DNA from: Consotaella salsifontis
GTDB lineage: Bacteria > Pseudomonadota > Alphaproteobacteria > Rhizobiales > Rhizobiaceae
NCBI RefSeq assembly: GCF_900167365.1
Contig: NZ_FUXL01000001.1
Span: 265,507-329,506, forward strand
DNA: 64,000 nucleotides
Direction: 5' to 3'
Shown: positions 16,440 through 25,300 of the stretch, piece by piece
How the letters are laid out: each line of letters begins with the position of its first letter
How positions within the stretch are numbered: the stretch's first letter is position 1
The notes under the pieces: model-generated
The model's database searches: none
What the model was told of the DNA's origin: nothing
Seen by the model: the letters and a program-made list of their open reading frames with translations, nothing else
Program-made: the position numbers and the translations under genes

Positions 16440-18127
16440 GAGGCGAGCGCCAGCGGCTCGTCCGCCGCCTTCCAGTTCCACGGCAGCAGTTCGTCGAGGC
16501 GGGTCTGCGGCATGTTGGCGACGCGGGCGAGAACGTCGGCGAGCCAGGCCTGCGGATCCACGTCGTTGAGCTTGGCCGTCATGATCAGCGTCGCCATGGC
16601 CGCGGCCCGCTCGGCGCCGCGGTCGGAGCCGGCGAAGAGCCACGCCTTGCGGCCGAGGGCAAAACCTCTCAGCGCCCGTTCGGCGGTGTTGTTCGTCAAA
16701 CAAACTCGGCCGTCGTGGAGAAAGCGGGCAAAGCTCTCCCAGCGCGTCAGCATGTAGTCCATCGCCTTGGCGACCGGGGCATGACGCGACAGGCGCGCCC
16801 GCTCGATAAGAATCCACTCCTCCAAGTCGCCGAGGATCGGCACACTGGTCTCACGGCGAACGGCAAGGCGTGCTGCGGCGGGAAGGCCGTTGATGGTGCG
16901 CTCGATGTCGAACAGCGTGTCGATCCGCGTCACCGCCTCCAGGGCGAGCGGCGAGATCGGCGCCGCAGCCTTGCCCCGCCGGGCGCTGCCGGCGATATCG
17001 GCCAGTTCGAAGAACTTCCGGCGCGAGTGGGCCCAGCACAGAGCCTCCGTCACCGGCCCCGGACTTCGATCGGGCCGATAAAGCCGTCCGTAACCGCCAT
17101 AGGCATCGGCTTGAAGGATGCCGCCGTAACCGGCGAGGTGCCGCTCGGGATGATCGCCCGATCGATCCCGGGACGCATAAAACAGGGCCGCCGGCGGCGC
17201 GGCGCCGCCGAACGGCCGATCGTCACGCACATAGACCCAGATCCGCCCCGTCACCGTCTTGCCCTTGGCCAGGATCGGCACCGTCGTGTCCCCCGGGTCC
17301 GGCCTATGGCCGGCCCGAGGGCAGGCTCTGCCGTGCAGCCGCTCGGCGGCAAGAACATGCCGCTCGATCAAATCGTGCAGCGGCCGCAGCGCGAAGCTGC
17401 AAGCCCCGACCTGGTCGGCCAGCGTCGACAGGCTGAGATCGATCCCCTCGCGGGCATAGCGCTCCGACTGCCGGTTCAGCGGTTGGTGCTGGCCGAACTT
17501 CTCGAACAGCACCATCGCCAAGAGGTTGGGACCGAGGTGGCCGCGTGGCGTCGGGTGGAACGGTGCTGGCGGCTGGCTAATCCTCTCGCACTCCCGGCAG
17601 GAGAACTTCTCCCTGACAGTCTGGATAACCTTCCACTGCCGCGGGATCACCTCCAACGTCTCGGTAATGTCCTCGCCGAGCTTCGACAGTCTGGCCGAAC
17701 CGCAGCACGGGCACGCGGTCGGCGCCGGCACGACCACCCGTTCCCGCGGCAGATGCGGCGGAAACGGCTTCTTCGCGGGCCGCTGGCGCTCAAAGGAGGA
17801 GCGCACCACCGTCTTCGCCCGGGCCGCGGCCTGTTCGGCCGCCAACTCGTCCTCGGTGGCCGCCGCCTCCAGATCGTCCAGTTGCATCTCGAGCTGGTCG
17901 AGCAGCCGCGCCTTCCGCTCCGAGCGGCTGCCGTAGAGCTCGCGCCTCAGCTTCTCGATCTCCAGGGTCAGATGGGCGATCAGCGCCTGTGTGCCGGAGG
18001 CCTCCGCCTTCACCCGGGCGGCTTCGGCCTCGACCGCGGCGGCATGGCGTTCGGCCAGATCTGCGCGCTGCTCGGCCGCCGCAAGCGCGGCCTTCAGGGC
18101 GGCGATATCCTCCGGCGATCCGTCCAC
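16436..18127 (-). CDS. tnpC: IS66 transposase TnpC
   Basis: I take GTG 18127 (VDGSPEDIAALKAAL), giving 563 residues. The frame continues upstream but overlaps tnpB. It shows the IS66 TnpC layout: an N-terminal coiled coil (LAERHAAAVEAEAARVKAEA), the LTLEIEKLRRELYGSRSERK region, a zinc-binding motif (ACPCCG..L..LGED), the FSCRECE motif, and the DDE-type catalytic domain with QADAYGGY, CWAHSRRKFFEL and LTNNTAERALRGFALGRK. An in-frame insert (RACPRAGHRPDPG, about 17288-17329) lies between ERLHG and DTTVP, where relatives join directly. The protein may still be active, but this insert is in the catalytic half. Confidence 0.85.
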   Translation of the reverse strand: MDGSPEDIAALKAALAAAEQRADLAERHAAAVEAEAARVKAEASGTQALIAHLTLEIEKLRRELYGSRSERKARLLDQLEMQLDDLEAAATEDELAAEQAAARAKTVVRSSFERQRPAKKPFPPHLPRERVVVPAPTACPCCGSARLSKLGEDITETLEVIPRQWKVIQTVREKFSCRECERISQPPAPFHPTPRGHLGPNLLAMVLFEKFGQHQPLNRQSERYAREGIDLSLSTLADQVGACSFALRPLHDLIERHVLAAERLHGRACPRAGHRPDPGDTTVPILAKGKTVTGRIWVYVRDDRPFGGAAPPAALFYASRDRSGDHPERHLAGYGGILQADAYGGYGRLYRPDRSPGPVTEALCWAHSRRKFFELADIAGSARRGKAAAPISPLALEAVTRIDTLFDIERTINGLPAAARLAVRRETSVPILGDLEEWILIERARLSRHAPVAKAMDYMLTRWESFARFLHDGRVCLTNNTAERALRGFALGRKAWLFAGSDRGAERAAAMATLIMTAKLNDVDPQAWLADVLARVANMPQTRLDELLPWNWKAADEPLALAS

Positions 18128-18201
18128 GCGCAAAGCTGTCCGAAGCGGTTGAACACGCCAAGGATTCTCGCAGAAAAGCCTGGCAATGCAAGGCTTTCCG
18201 C

Positions 18202-18555
18202 CTATCCGACCGAGCTCGGCCGCCACGTCTTTTGCGGATTGCGCCAGTCGATCCCTTCGAGCAGGTAGCCGAGCTGCGCCGGCGAGATCGTCACCACCCC
18301 GTCCGCAATGGAGGGCCACAGGAAGCGGCCGCGCTCCAGCTTCTTCGTGTAGAGGCATGCGCCCTGGCCATCATGCCAGATGACCTTCAGAAGATCGCCT
18401 CGGCGGCCCCGGAAGCAGAACAGATGGCCGCTCATCGGATCGCGCTTCAGCACCTCCTGAACCAGTAGGCGCTTTGCGCGGCCGGGAAAGCCCTTACGCA
18501 TATCCGTGTGTCCCGTCGCCAGCCAGACCTTCACTCCGCTCGGGATCGGGATCAT
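18202..18555 (-). CDS. tnpB: IS66 accessory protein TnpB
   Basis: The 117-residue protein from ATG 18555 is a standard IS66 TnpB ('IS66 Orf2'): MIPIPSGVKVWLATGHTDMR at the start, HLFCFRGRRGDLLKVIWHDG in the centre and LGYLLEGIDWRNPQKTW at the end. Around FPGRAKRLLVQEVL it is slightly longer than relatives, which read FDGLALMVQE or similar, so a small indel may have altered the first helix. Its start overlaps the tnpA stop (ATGA). IS66 transposition generally needs tnpA, tnpB and tnpC. Confidence 0.88.
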   Translation of the reverse strand: MIPIPSGVKVWLATGHTDMRKGFPGRAKRLLVQEVLKRDPMSGHLFCFRGRRGDLLKVIWHDGQGACLYTKKLERGRFLWPSIADGVVTISPAQLGYLLEGIDWRNPQKTWRPSSVG

Positions 18556-18944
18556 GGCCGATCCAGAACGGAGACGACCCGGGCCAGGGCCTCGGCATCC
18601 ACATCGGCGTCGACGACGATCCGCCGCCCGCCGACGAGGACGATCTCCATGCGCGAGACCGTTCTCGTCATCTCCGGCCTCGGCGGCTCCAGGGCCGGCG
18701 TGAGCACCGCGGGAACGAAGGTCGGCCCGGTCTCCGATCCGATACGCTCGGCCCGAAAGACGCGCCGCCACGTCACCAATTGCGAGCGCGAAATCCCGTG
18801 ACGACGCGCCGTCGCCGAAACCAGCCGAGGACCGGCCAGGCTCTCCAGCACGATCTTCAGCTTCTCCTCGTCGCTCCAGCGACGACGGCGCCCCGTCTCG
18901 ACGATCTCAAGCCGCTCGAACGCCCTGTGCGTATGACTGTCCAT
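18552..18944 (-). CDS. tnpA: IS66 accessory protein TnpA (helix-turn-helix)
   Basis: The 130-residue protein from ATG 18944 (MDSHTHRAFERLEIVETGRR) has the transposase helix-turn-helix typical of IS66 Orf1/IS3-type OrfA: RRWSDEEKLKIVLESLAG followed by ATARRHGISRSQLVTWRR. The C-terminal part ends VDADVDAEALARVVSVLDRP, a conserved TnpA tail. The frame stays open upstream into the decayed pRiA4b ORF-3 copy because the stop of that copy is lost (TGA became TGC at 18981-18983). The internal ATG at 18944 is still the expected start. Confidence 0.87.
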   Translation of the reverse strand: MDSHTHRAFERLEIVETGRRRRWSDEEKLKIVLESLAGPRLVSATARRHGISRSQLVTWRRVFRAERIGSETGPTFVPAVLTPALEPPRPEMTRTVSRMEIVLVGGRRIVVDADVDAEALARVVSVLDRP

Positions 18945-18983
18945 ACGCTCTGTTCTCAAGCCGAAACCTGACTCCCATAGGCA

Positions 18984-19333
18984 GGTGATGCGGTTGTGGC
19001 TCCTGGCGAAGCTGCCTTTACGATGGTCGGCGGCGGGCGAGCTTGGCGATCCGTTTGGATTTCGGTCACGTCGAGAGTCTTCGGATCGCACGTGCCGCCG
19101 GACCAGCGTCATCAGAGGCGCATGGTCCTCGCGATCGGCGATTGCCTCGAGGAAGGGTTCGAAGCCTGGAAGGCCACCGACGTTTTCGGGCGGAGCCCGA
19201 TGCTCGCCCTCGATGAAGCGCGGGTACTCGACGGCCGATTTGGCCTGGCCGAAGCTCTCGACAAAGATCGTGTGCCGCCAGTCACCGCCGCCGTCGCGAG
19301 TGTAAGCGAGTTCGCTCTCGCTTCGCTGGACCA
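18984..19333 (-). pseudogene. pRiA4b ORF-3-like gene, truncated and degenerate second copy
   Basis: On the minus strand the segment VQRSESELAYTRDGGGDWRH, AVEYPRFIEGEHRAPPENVG and GGLPGFEPFLEAIADRED is closely related to the intact copy at 15828-16439. It ends in the same NRIT, but it lacks the N-terminal third, has indels after EDHAPL (the sequence no longer aligns in frame) and has lost its stop codon. It implies an earlier IS66-type insertion or a tandem duplication at this place. Confidence 0.8.
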
Positions 19334-19395
19334 AACCAAAATGGCTGCGTGGCTATGATCAATCAGCCTCCGGCAAACCTGGGGCGGTTCATTGT

Positions 19396-19716
19396 GTGTC
19401 GTGGCTGATCCGGGATGAGGACCAGGACGAAAAGCAGATCGCAAAATACCTCTCGATGTCAGTGGAGACGCTCCCCAAGGTCTGTGGCCATCTCCATCCA
19501 GACGCAGAGGTCGGAGAGGCGTTCAGTTTTGGGCAGGGCGGGACGCAGGAGGCAGCGGAACCTGCGAAGGCACTGGTATGGCGAGCCGAGAAGACAGAGG
19601 AAATCGCAGCCGAACGCTCGCCATCCGAGAGGGAGCGGCGCTCCAAGGTTCAAATGGGCGGAGATGCAAACGCTTCGAACCCTAGTAACGCAAGGGCTGG
19701 CGATGGTGGGCGGTGA
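19396..19716 (+). pseudogene. Phage-type integrase, C-terminal remnant beside tRNA-Val
   Basis: The stretch DEKQIAKYLSMSVETLPKVCGHLHPD (read in two halves) matches the C-terminal end of alphaproteobacterial tyrosine recombinases, which typically read 'ia.fLGMsvetLekvYGHhHPD'. The catalytic Tyr expected just before GH is replaced by Cys here, and the N-terminal core is missing. The frame runs into the 3' end of the tRNA-Val gene (19704), which is where integrase genes of tRNA-targeting islands usually end. It is probably the relic of an integrated element. Confidence 0.65.
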
Positions 19717-19779
19717 GAGACTCGAACTCCCGACATCCTCGGTGTAAACGAGGCGCTCTACCAACTGAGCTAACCGCCC
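19704..19779 (-). tRNA. tRNA-Val (anticodon TAC)
   Basis: The minus strand gives a full cloverleaf: acceptor GGGCGGT, D-arm TAGCTCAGTTGGTAGAGC, anticodon stem CTCGT/ACGAG-type with loop TTTACAC (anticodon TAC), and T-arm GGGAGTTCGAGTCTC. CCA is encoded at 19704-19706. Its 3' end abuts the integrase remnant, so it is the likely attachment target of the accessory region to its left. Confidence 0.95.
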
Positions 19780-19902
19780 GCCCGCCTGTCGCTTAGTCGT
19801 TTCGGCGCTTTCGCGCAACCGGCTAAAGGGCCAATCGAACAATCGCCATCCGGGGTTCCGGAGGAGAAAATGAACTTCCTTCGCTTTTCGTTCGAGTATC
19901 GC

Positions 19903-19931
19903 TTGACAGGCCCCTAAGGCTTCCGTAAATG
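19903..19931 (+). promoter_or_regulatory. Probable sigma-70 promoter of tRNA-Asp
   Basis: TTGACA (19903-19908) is a perfect -35 box. After a 17-nt spacer, TAAATG (19926-19931) is an acceptable -10 box. The tRNA gene begins 40 bp downstream. Confidence 0.6.
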
Positions 19932-19970
19932 ACCGCCACCGACGCCGCTGAGGCGGTGTCGACGGAAAGC

Positions 19971-20047
19971 GCGGGTGTAGCTCAGTCGGTTAGAGTGCCG
20001 GCCTGTCACGCCGGAGGTCGCGGGTTCGAGCCCCGTCACTCGCGCCA
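19971..20047 (+). tRNA. tRNA-Asp (anticodon GTC)
   Basis: A complete cloverleaf with acceptor GCGGGTG/CACTCGC, D-arm TAGCTCAGTCGGTTAGAG, anticodon loop CTGTCAC (anticodon GTC), T-arm CGGGTTCGAGCCCCG and encoded CCA at 20045-20047. It is transcribed divergently from tRNA-Val, from the TTGACA promoter at 19903. Confidence 0.96.
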
Positions 20048-20536
20048 TTCTTTATCATCAAAATCAGAAGTTTATCGCTTTGTTCTCACGAAGCCGATGA
20101 ACGCGATCTTGAAGTCGTTTCTCAAATCGCGGGCTTCCTTCTCCATGGTCCTCTTCACGGATCGCCGCTCCTGAGGCGCGGACCGAACCTCAGCCTGTCT
20201 ACCCCTCGCCGAACGAGTCAGCGCCGCCCATTTGGTGACGGGATGGCGGTGCGGGCAGGATAGCGCCTTCGGTGATATCCATCCCTGAGCCGGAAGCTTC
20301 ATTGCCGATGGCTGCCGCTGGTCCGTCGATAAGATTGCCGCCCGCTGGATTTCGTTCCACTGGTCGCGAGATCGCCCCATTCGCCAATCAATGGCCACCG
20401 CGGAGCCCTTGAAGGCTCGTCACGGCCGCCGAGAATGGTATAGGAGAAGTCCCGCTACCCGCGGGCGCGTTGTCCTGACACGCCAGCATGCATGAGACGC
20501 CGAGCAGGCTGACCCGAAGTTGAGACAGAGAAGCCG
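20048..20536. other. Intergenic, no supported gene (tRNA-Asp to lptF)
   Basis: A 489-bp gap. Open frames exist on both strands (for example minus 20072-20398) but none shows a known domain or a convincing ribosome site. The last 60 bp presumably hold the lptF promoter, which I could not place. Confidence 0.35.
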
Positions 20537-21736
20537 ATGACCATTCTCGAGCGCTACATCTTTCGGCGGGTCCTGACCCTTTCGATCGGCGCTTTGCTCT
20601 CGCTTCTCCTCGTCATCTGGATTACCCAGGCGCTGCAGCGCATCAACATCGTGACCACGACGGCCGCCGCCGCGGGCAAGGTGATGTGGCTGGCGGTCCT
20701 GATGGTGCCCAATCTCGCGATGGGCATCCTGCCTTTTGCCCTGCTCATCGGCGCCATTCAGGCGCTGAACGCATTGAATGCCGATTCGGAGCGGGCGGCC
20801 ATCTCCGCGGCCGGGGGCTCGATGCGTATTCTCGGACGGCCCGTCCTGCTGCTTTCGGCGCTTTTCACGCTGGTGATGCTGATCGACGCCAACATCGTCT
20901 CTCCTGCGGCACAGCGCACGTTCTATCGAGGCATGAGCCAGGTCAACGCGGACGTCATCACGCTTTTCCTGAAGGAGGGGCGCTTCGAGGAAGTTCAAAA
21001 AGGGTTGTATCTCAGCGTCGGCTCCGTGCGCGGCTCGACCGTCCGAGGTCTGTTTATATCGGACCGACGCGACCCGGTCATGGATCTGACCTATCTCGCG
21101 GAGGAGGGGCGGATCATCGAGAACGGAGATGAGGCCTATCTCCTGCTCTATAACGGCCAGCTTCATCGCCGCAAGGTCGGCGAGTCGGCGGTCTCGATCA
21201 TTCAATTTCAAACCTACGCGTTCGACTTGTCGGACCTCCGGGGCGACCACGGCGGCACCTGGACGCGCACCTCCGAGCGTTCGACGGCCGAGCTGCTGTC
21301 GCCCGATCCGAACGACCCGCAATATCGCGCAAGACCAGGTTCGTTCGCCGAGGAACTGCACGAGCGATTCTCTGAGTGGCTCTATTGCGTCGCCTTCGCG
21401 CTATGGGCGCTTGTCGTCGCCGGACAGCCGCGAACGAACCGGCAGAAGACGAGTCAGGCTCTGACGCTGGGACTTGGCGGCGCCATGGGGCTGCGCGCGC
21501 TAGGATTCGTCGTCACATCGGTCGCGGGTCGAAACGATCTCTTCGTTTACGCACTCTATGCCCTGCCGCTCGCTTCCATCGTGTCCAGTATCATTCTTTT
21601 GAAAACCGGTAAGGATATCGGTGAAATCCGCTCGGTTCGCATCGCGACCGATCGGATTCTCGCATTTGGCGCGCTGCTCCGCCGCGCCGTTCCGCTTGGC
21701 GGGCGGTCGCGGCGCGGGGCGAGCGAGCGCAGCTGA
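20537..21736 (+). CDS. lptF: LPS export permease LptF (YjgP/YjgQ family)
   Basis: The 399-residue protein has the LptF/G layout. An N-terminal cytoplasmic coupling helix and first membrane helices ([22 protein letters not shown]) lead to [20 protein letters not shown], with the [11 protein letters not shown] coupling segment and [15 protein letters not shown] before the periplasmic beta-jellyroll (about 150-255). Three more membrane helices lie near the C-terminus. With LptG and LptB2 it extracts LPS from the inner membrane and passes it to LptC. The ORF ends in a basic tail (RRGASERS). No lptG follows, and nuoA starts 154 bp downstream, so lptF stands alone here. Confidence 0.85.
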   Translation: MTILERYIFRRVLTLSIGALLSLLLVIWITQALQRINIVTTTAAAAGKVMWLAVLMVPNLAMGILPFALLIGAIQALNALNADSERAAISAAGGSMRILGRPVLLLSALFTLVMLIDANIVSPAAQRTFYRGMSQVNADVITLFLKEGRFEEVQKGLYLSVGSVRGSTVRGLFISDRRDPVMDLTYLAEEGRIIENGDEAYLLLYNGQLHRRKVGESAVSIIQFQTYAFDLSDLRGDHGGTWTRTSERSTAELLSPDPNDPQYRARPGSFAEELHERFSEWLYCVAFALWALVVAGQPRTNRQKTSQALTLGLGGAMGLRALGFVVTSVAGRNDLFVYALYALPLASIVSSIILLKTGKDIGEIRSVRIATDRILAFGALLRRAVPLGGRSRRGASERS

Positions 21737-21890
21737 AACATTCATCCGCCGATCACTTGAAAAGAGCCGGCACAAAGCACAGGCCGAGCCTTGCGCGCGC
21801 CTTTGCGAGGGGGTAGTTGACGGAAAAATGCGAAAGCCCGGGGCTGATTTGTGCCGTGGCTTCGCCTATCTCTGGACAGGAAACCGCCTC

Positions 21891-22256
21891 ATGGCAGAAC
21901 TCCTCGGCTCCTATCTTCCAATCGTCATCTTCATCCTGGTCGCCCTTGTGGTTGGGCTGGGCCTTCTGGTGGCGCCTTTCATGGTCGCCTTCAAGGCGCC
22001 TGACGACGAGAAGCTCTCCGCCTACGAGTGCGGCTTCAATGCCTTTGACGATTCGCGCATGCGTTTTGACGTCCGCTTCTATCTGGTGTCGATCCTTTTC
22101 ATCATCTTCGATCTCGAGGTTGCCTTCCTCTTTCCGTGGGCGGCGACGTTTGGTCGGCTTGGTTGGTTCGGCTTCTGGTCGATGATGGTGTTCCTCGCCG
22201 TCCTCACTGTCGGTTTCGTCTACGAATGGAAGAAGGGCGCCCTCGAATGGGAGTGA
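21891..22256 (+). CDS. nuoA: NADH-quinone oxidoreductase subunit A
   Basis: From ATG 21891 ([20 protein letters not shown]) the product has 121 residues and three membrane helices. The conserved loop [20 protein letters not shown] carries the Cys/Glu-rich motif of NuoA, followed by [15 protein letters not shown]. NuoA is a membrane subunit at the junction between the peripheral arm and the proton-pumping arm of complex I. The frame is open far upstream but only this start gives the family length. It is the first gene of the nuo operon, 7 bp before nuoB. Confidence 0.95.
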   Translation: MAELLGSYLPIVIFILVALVVGLGLLVAPFMVAFKAPDDEKLSAYECGFNAFDDSRMRFDVRFYLVSILFIIFDLEVAFLFPWAATFGRLGWFGFWSMMVFLAVLTVGFVYEWKKGALEWE

Positions 22257-22263
22257 TCGGACG

Positions 22264-22824
22264 ATGAGCCGAACCATGGACCGCCAAAATCCCACGCCGG
22301 ACACGGCTGCTTCGACCGCTATTGCGCGGCCGGACCCGTTCGTGACCGACATCAACAATGAACTCGCCGACAAGGGCTTTCTCGTCACGGCCTCGTCGGA
22401 GTTGATCCACTGGGCCCGTACGGGCTCGCTGATGTGGATGCAGTTCGGCCTTGCATGTTGCGCCATCGAGATGATTCACATGTCGATGCCGCGCTACGAC
22501 TGCGAGCGCTTCGGTTTCGCGCCGCGTGCCAGCCCGCGCCAGTCCGACGTGATGATCGTCGCGGGTACACTGACCAACAAGATGGCGCCGGCGATGCGCA
22601 AGGTCTACGACCAGATGCCCGAGCCGCGCTACGTCATCTCTATGGGTTCGTGCGCGAACGGCGGCGGCTACTATCACTACTCCTATTCAGTCGTTCGCGG
22701 CTGCGACAGGATCGTCCCGGTCGACATCTATGTGCCGGGGTGTCCTCCGACTGCGGAGGCGCTTCTTTATGGCGTCTTGCTGCTTCAGAAAAAGATTCGC
22801 CGCACTGGCACGATTGAGCGCTAG
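22264..22824 (+). CDS. nuoB: NADH-quinone oxidoreductase subunit B
   Basis: The 186-residue protein (ATG 22264; an in-frame ATG at 22279, MDRQN, is possible) carries the N2 cluster ligands. [16 protein letters not shown] holds the adjacent Cys pair, and [17 protein letters not shown] and [15 protein letters not shown] hold the other two Cys. NuoB binds the terminal 4Fe-4S cluster that delivers electrons to quinone, at the interface with NuoD. It follows nuoA by 7 bp and precedes nuoC by 18 bp. Confidence 0.96.
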   Translation: MSRTMDRQNPTPDTAASTAIARPDPFVTDINNELADKGFLVTASSELIHWARTGSLMWMQFGLACCAIEMIHMSMPRYDCERFGFAPRASPRQSDVMIVAGTLTNKMAPAMRKVYDQMPEPRYVISMGSCANGGGYYHYSYSVVRGCDRIVPVDIYVPGCPPTAEALLYGVLLLQKKIRRTGTIER

Positions 22825-22842
22825 GGCGGAAAGGACGGTCCA

Positions 22843-23433
22843 ATGAACGAGCTGGCGGACTATCTGAAGGAAGCCCTTGGGGAGAAGATCGAGGAATCGA
22901 TCATCTCCAATGGCGAGCTGACCATCGTCGTGGGCTCGCAGGATATCGTCTCCGTGATGACGTTTCTGCGGGACGACCCGCAGACCCAGTTCATTTCGTT
23001 CGTCGATCTTTGCGGGGTCGATTATCCGGCCCGTGAGCAGCGTTTCGATGTCGTCTATCATCTGCTTTCGCCGCGTCAGAATCAGCGCGTTAGGATCAAG
23101 GTTCGCACCGGAGAGGACGAACCCGTTCCTTCGGTGTGCGACGTTTTCCCCGGGGCGAACTGGTTCGAGCGCGAGGCCTATGATCTCTACGGTATCCTGT
23201 TCACCGGCCACCCGGATCTTCGGCGAATCCTGACGGATTACGGTTTCGAGGGCCATCCGCTGCGCAAGGACTTTCCGCTGACCGGATATGTCGAGGTGCG
23301 CTACGACGAGGAGCTGAAGCGCGTCATCTATGAGCCGGTGGCTCTGCGCCAGGAGTTCCGCAACTTCGATTTCCTCTCGCCGTGGGAAGGCGCCGAATAT
23401 GTGCTGCCGGGCGACGAGAAGGCGAGGCAGTAG
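22843..23433 (+). CDS. nuoC: NADH-quinone oxidoreductase subunit C
   Basis: The 196-residue protein has the 30-kDa subunit signature: [20 protein letters not shown], then [20 protein letters not shown] and [13 protein letters not shown]. NuoC is a structural subunit of the peripheral arm beside NuoD, with no cofactor. In this order NuoC and NuoD are separate genes rather than fused. Here a GFA-family gene is placed between them. Confidence 0.96.
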   Translation: MNELADYLKEALGEKIEESIISNGELTIVVGSQDIVSVMTFLRDDPQTQFISFVDLCGVDYPAREQRFDVVYHLLSPRQNQRVRIKVRTGEDEPVPSVCDVFPGANWFEREAYDLYGILFTGHPDLRRILTDYGFEGHPLRKDFPLTGYVEVRYDEELKRVIYEPVALRQEFRNFDFLSPWEGAEYVLPGDEKARQ

Positions 23434-23442
23434 GAGAGGCTC

Positions 23443-23877
23443 GTGACGGCTAGGAAGGTGACAGGAAAATGCCTCTGCGGCGCCGTCCGCTTCGAGGCCG
23501 TTGTTGAGAAGCTCGAGGTCGGGGCGTGCCACTGCGGCATCTGTCGGCGCTGGGCCGGCGGTCCGTTCATGGCGGTCGGCGCCTCGGCGGCGGTTCTCTC
23601 CGGTATCGACGACCTCGGAATCTTCCAGTCGTCGGAGTGGGGCGAACGCGGCTTTTGCCGGGAATGCGGCAGCTCGCTCTTCTGGCGCAGTCGCGACGAA
23701 AGCCATTACGCGCTGTCCGTCAACGCTCTCCAGGACGCCTCCGATGCGACGTTCTCGACCGAGATTTTTATCGACTCGAAGCCGGCTTGGTACGACTTCG
23801 CCAACGACACGAAGAAAATGACCGGCGCCGAGGTCTTCGCGGCCTTCGCGCCCGCCCAGGAAGTGCCCCATGGCTGA
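23443..23877 (+). CDS. GFA/CENP-V-family zinc protein inside the nuo operon
   Basis: The GTG at 23443 gives 144 residues beginning [18 protein letters not shown]. Zinc ligands of the GFA (glutathione-dependent formaldehyde-activating enzyme-like) fold are visible: [14 protein letters not shown], and [13 protein letters not shown]. Family members include S-hydroxymethylglutathione synthase, but most are of unknown substrate, and I do not assign an activity. It starts 9 bp after nuoC, and its stop overlaps the nuoD start by 8 bp, so it is translated within the operon. It has no established role in complex I. Confidence 0.85.
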   Translation: MTARKVTGKCLCGAVRFEAVVEKLEVGACHCGICRRWAGGPFMAVGASAAVLSGIDDLGIFQSSEWGERGFCRECGSSLFWRSRDESHYALSVNALQDASDATFSTEIFIDSKPAWYDFANDTKKMTGAEVFAAFAPAQEVPHG

Positions 23878-25060
23878 GGTCAACGTCCGCAATTTCAACA
23901 TCAACTTCGGGCCGCAGCATCCGTCCGCGCATGGCGTTCTTCGTCTTGTGCTGGAGCTGGATGGCGAGATCGTCGAGCGCGTCGACCCGCATATCGGGCT
24001 GCTTCATCGCGGCACCGAGAAGCTGATCGAGTACAAGACCTACCTGCAGGCGTTGCCCTATTTCGATCGCCTCGACTATTGCGCTCCCATGTCGCAGGAG
24101 CATCCCTTCTGCTTGGCGATCGAGCGGTTGGCCGGCATTGAGGTTCCCAGGCGCGGCCAAATCATCCGTGTTCTCTATTCGGAGATCACGCGCATCATGT
24201 CGCATTTGCTCAATGTGACGACGCAGGTCATGGACGTGGGCGCTCTGACGCCGCCCCTCTGGGGCTTCGAGGAGCGCGAGAAGCTCATGCTCTTCTATGA
24301 GCGGGCTTCGGGCGCGCGCATGCACGCCGCCTATTTCCGGCCTGGCGGTGTTCATCAGGACCTGCCGCCGCAGCTCGTCGATGATATCGGCGAGTGGTGC
24401 GACCCGTTCCTCAAGGCGATGGACGACCTGGACGCGCTGGTCACGGAAAACCGCATCTACAAGCAGCGCAACGTCGGAATCGGCGTCGTGACGCCGGAGG
24501 AGGGGTGGGCACGCGGAATGAGCGGCCCGATGATCCGCAGCGCCGGCGTGGCCTGGGATCTCAGGAAGGCTCAGCCCTACGACGGCTACGAGGAGTACGA
24601 CTTCGATATTCCCGTCGGTAAGAACGGCGACTGCTACGATCGCTATCTCATCCGCATGGAAGAGATGCGCCAGTCGACGCGTATCATGAAGCAGTGTGTC
24701 GAGCGGTTGCAGAGCGCAGGTGGTGCCGGCCCGGTGATCTCCACCGACGGCAAATTCGCGCCTCCCAAGCGTGGTCAGATGAAGCGCTCGATGGAATCGC
24801 TGATCCATCACTTCAAGCTTTACACCGAGGGCTTCCACGTCCCGGAGGGCGAGATTTACGCCGCGGTCGAGGCGCCGAAGGGCGAACTCGGCGTCTATCT
24901 CGTTTCCGACGGAACCAACAAGCCTTATCGCTTGAAGATCCGGCCGCCGGGTTACGTCCATCTTCAGGCGATGGACCACCTCGGCCGCAAACACATGCTG
25001 GCGGATATGGCCGCGCTGGTCGGTTCGATCGACGTCGTCTTCGGCGAGGTGGATCGGTGA
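23870..25060 (+). CDS. nuoD: NADH-quinone oxidoreductase subunit D
   Basis: The 396-residue protein starts [20 protein letters not shown], contains [20 protein letters not shown] and [18 protein letters not shown], and ends with [11 protein letters not shown]. These are hallmarks of the 49-kDa subunit, which together with NuoB builds the quinone site. The conserved His and Tyr that contact the quinone head lie in these first motifs. Its start overlaps the GFA gene by 8 bp. Confidence 0.96.
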   Translation: MAEVNVRNFNINFGPQHPSAHGVLRLVLELDGEIVERVDPHIGLLHRGTEKLIEYKTYLQALPYFDRLDYCAPMSQEHPFCLAIERLAGIEVPRRGQIIRVLYSEITRIMSHLLNVTTQVMDVGALTPPLWGFEEREKLMLFYERASGARMHAAYFRPGGVHQDLPPQLVDDIGEWCDPFLKAMDDLDALVTENRIYKQRNVGIGVVTPEEGWARGMSGPMIRSAGVAWDLRKAQPYDGYEEYDFDIPVGKNGDCYDRYLIRMEEMRQSTRIMKQCVERLQSAGGAGPVISTDGKFAPPKRGQMKRSMESLIHHFKLYTEGFHVPEGEIYAAVEAPKGELGVYLVSDGTNKPYRLKIRPPGYVHLQAMDHLGRKHMLADMAALVGSIDVVFGEVDR

Positions 25061-25300
25061 TGGCGCGCGGCGACGGGAGGAGTTTTTCACCCGACGCTGC
25101 ACCCTTCTATTCTGTCGGAGAGGCGGGCCGCAGGGCCGGCCTCACGACACGGGCGAAGGCTCTCTTCGCGTGGCGGTCAACTCTTAGGATGCAGGCGATT
25201 TGCGGCGTCTCTGGGTGCTGGCCTTTTCGGCCTTCTGTGCTAGAAGCGCGACGATACGAGAGCTGGTTAGAAAAATTCTACTCCATCGAGTCGAGGTCCG
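25061..25300 (+). other. Gap between nuoD and nuoE; possible small overlapping ORF
   Basis: A frame beginning at ATG 25060, which overlaps the nuoD stop, runs 83 codons to 25311 and would overlap nuoE. Its sequence ([20 protein letters not shown] at the start) has no recognisable domain and no conservation that I know of. It may be a spacer holding mRNA control signals rather than a gene. Confidence 0.3.

Larger units (their letters stand above)
15828..18944 (-). mobile_element. IS66-family element (tnpA-tnpB-tnpC plus pRiA4b ORF-3-type gene)
   Basis: Four minus-strand genes in the order tnpA, tnpB, tnpC and a pRiA4b ORF-3-like gene form the core of an IS66-family insertion sequence. All three junctions are ATGA-type overlaps. 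The boundaries given are those of the coding block: I could not identify a matching pair of terminal inverted repeats or a target duplication. The left neighbour is a truncated IS5 transposase and the right neighbour is a second, decayed pRiA4b ORF-3 copy, so the element probably sits in a nest of older insertions. Confidence 0.85.

Noticed and set aside
16715-18268. 517-codon plus-strand frame within IS66
   Set aside because: It is antisense to tnpC/tnpB, Arg/Gln/Gly-rich, without family features.
20072-20398. 108-codon minus-strand frame between tRNA-Asp and lptF
   Set aside because: No ribosome site, no domain and a mixture of residues unlike the neighbouring genes. The stretch is better left as non-coding.
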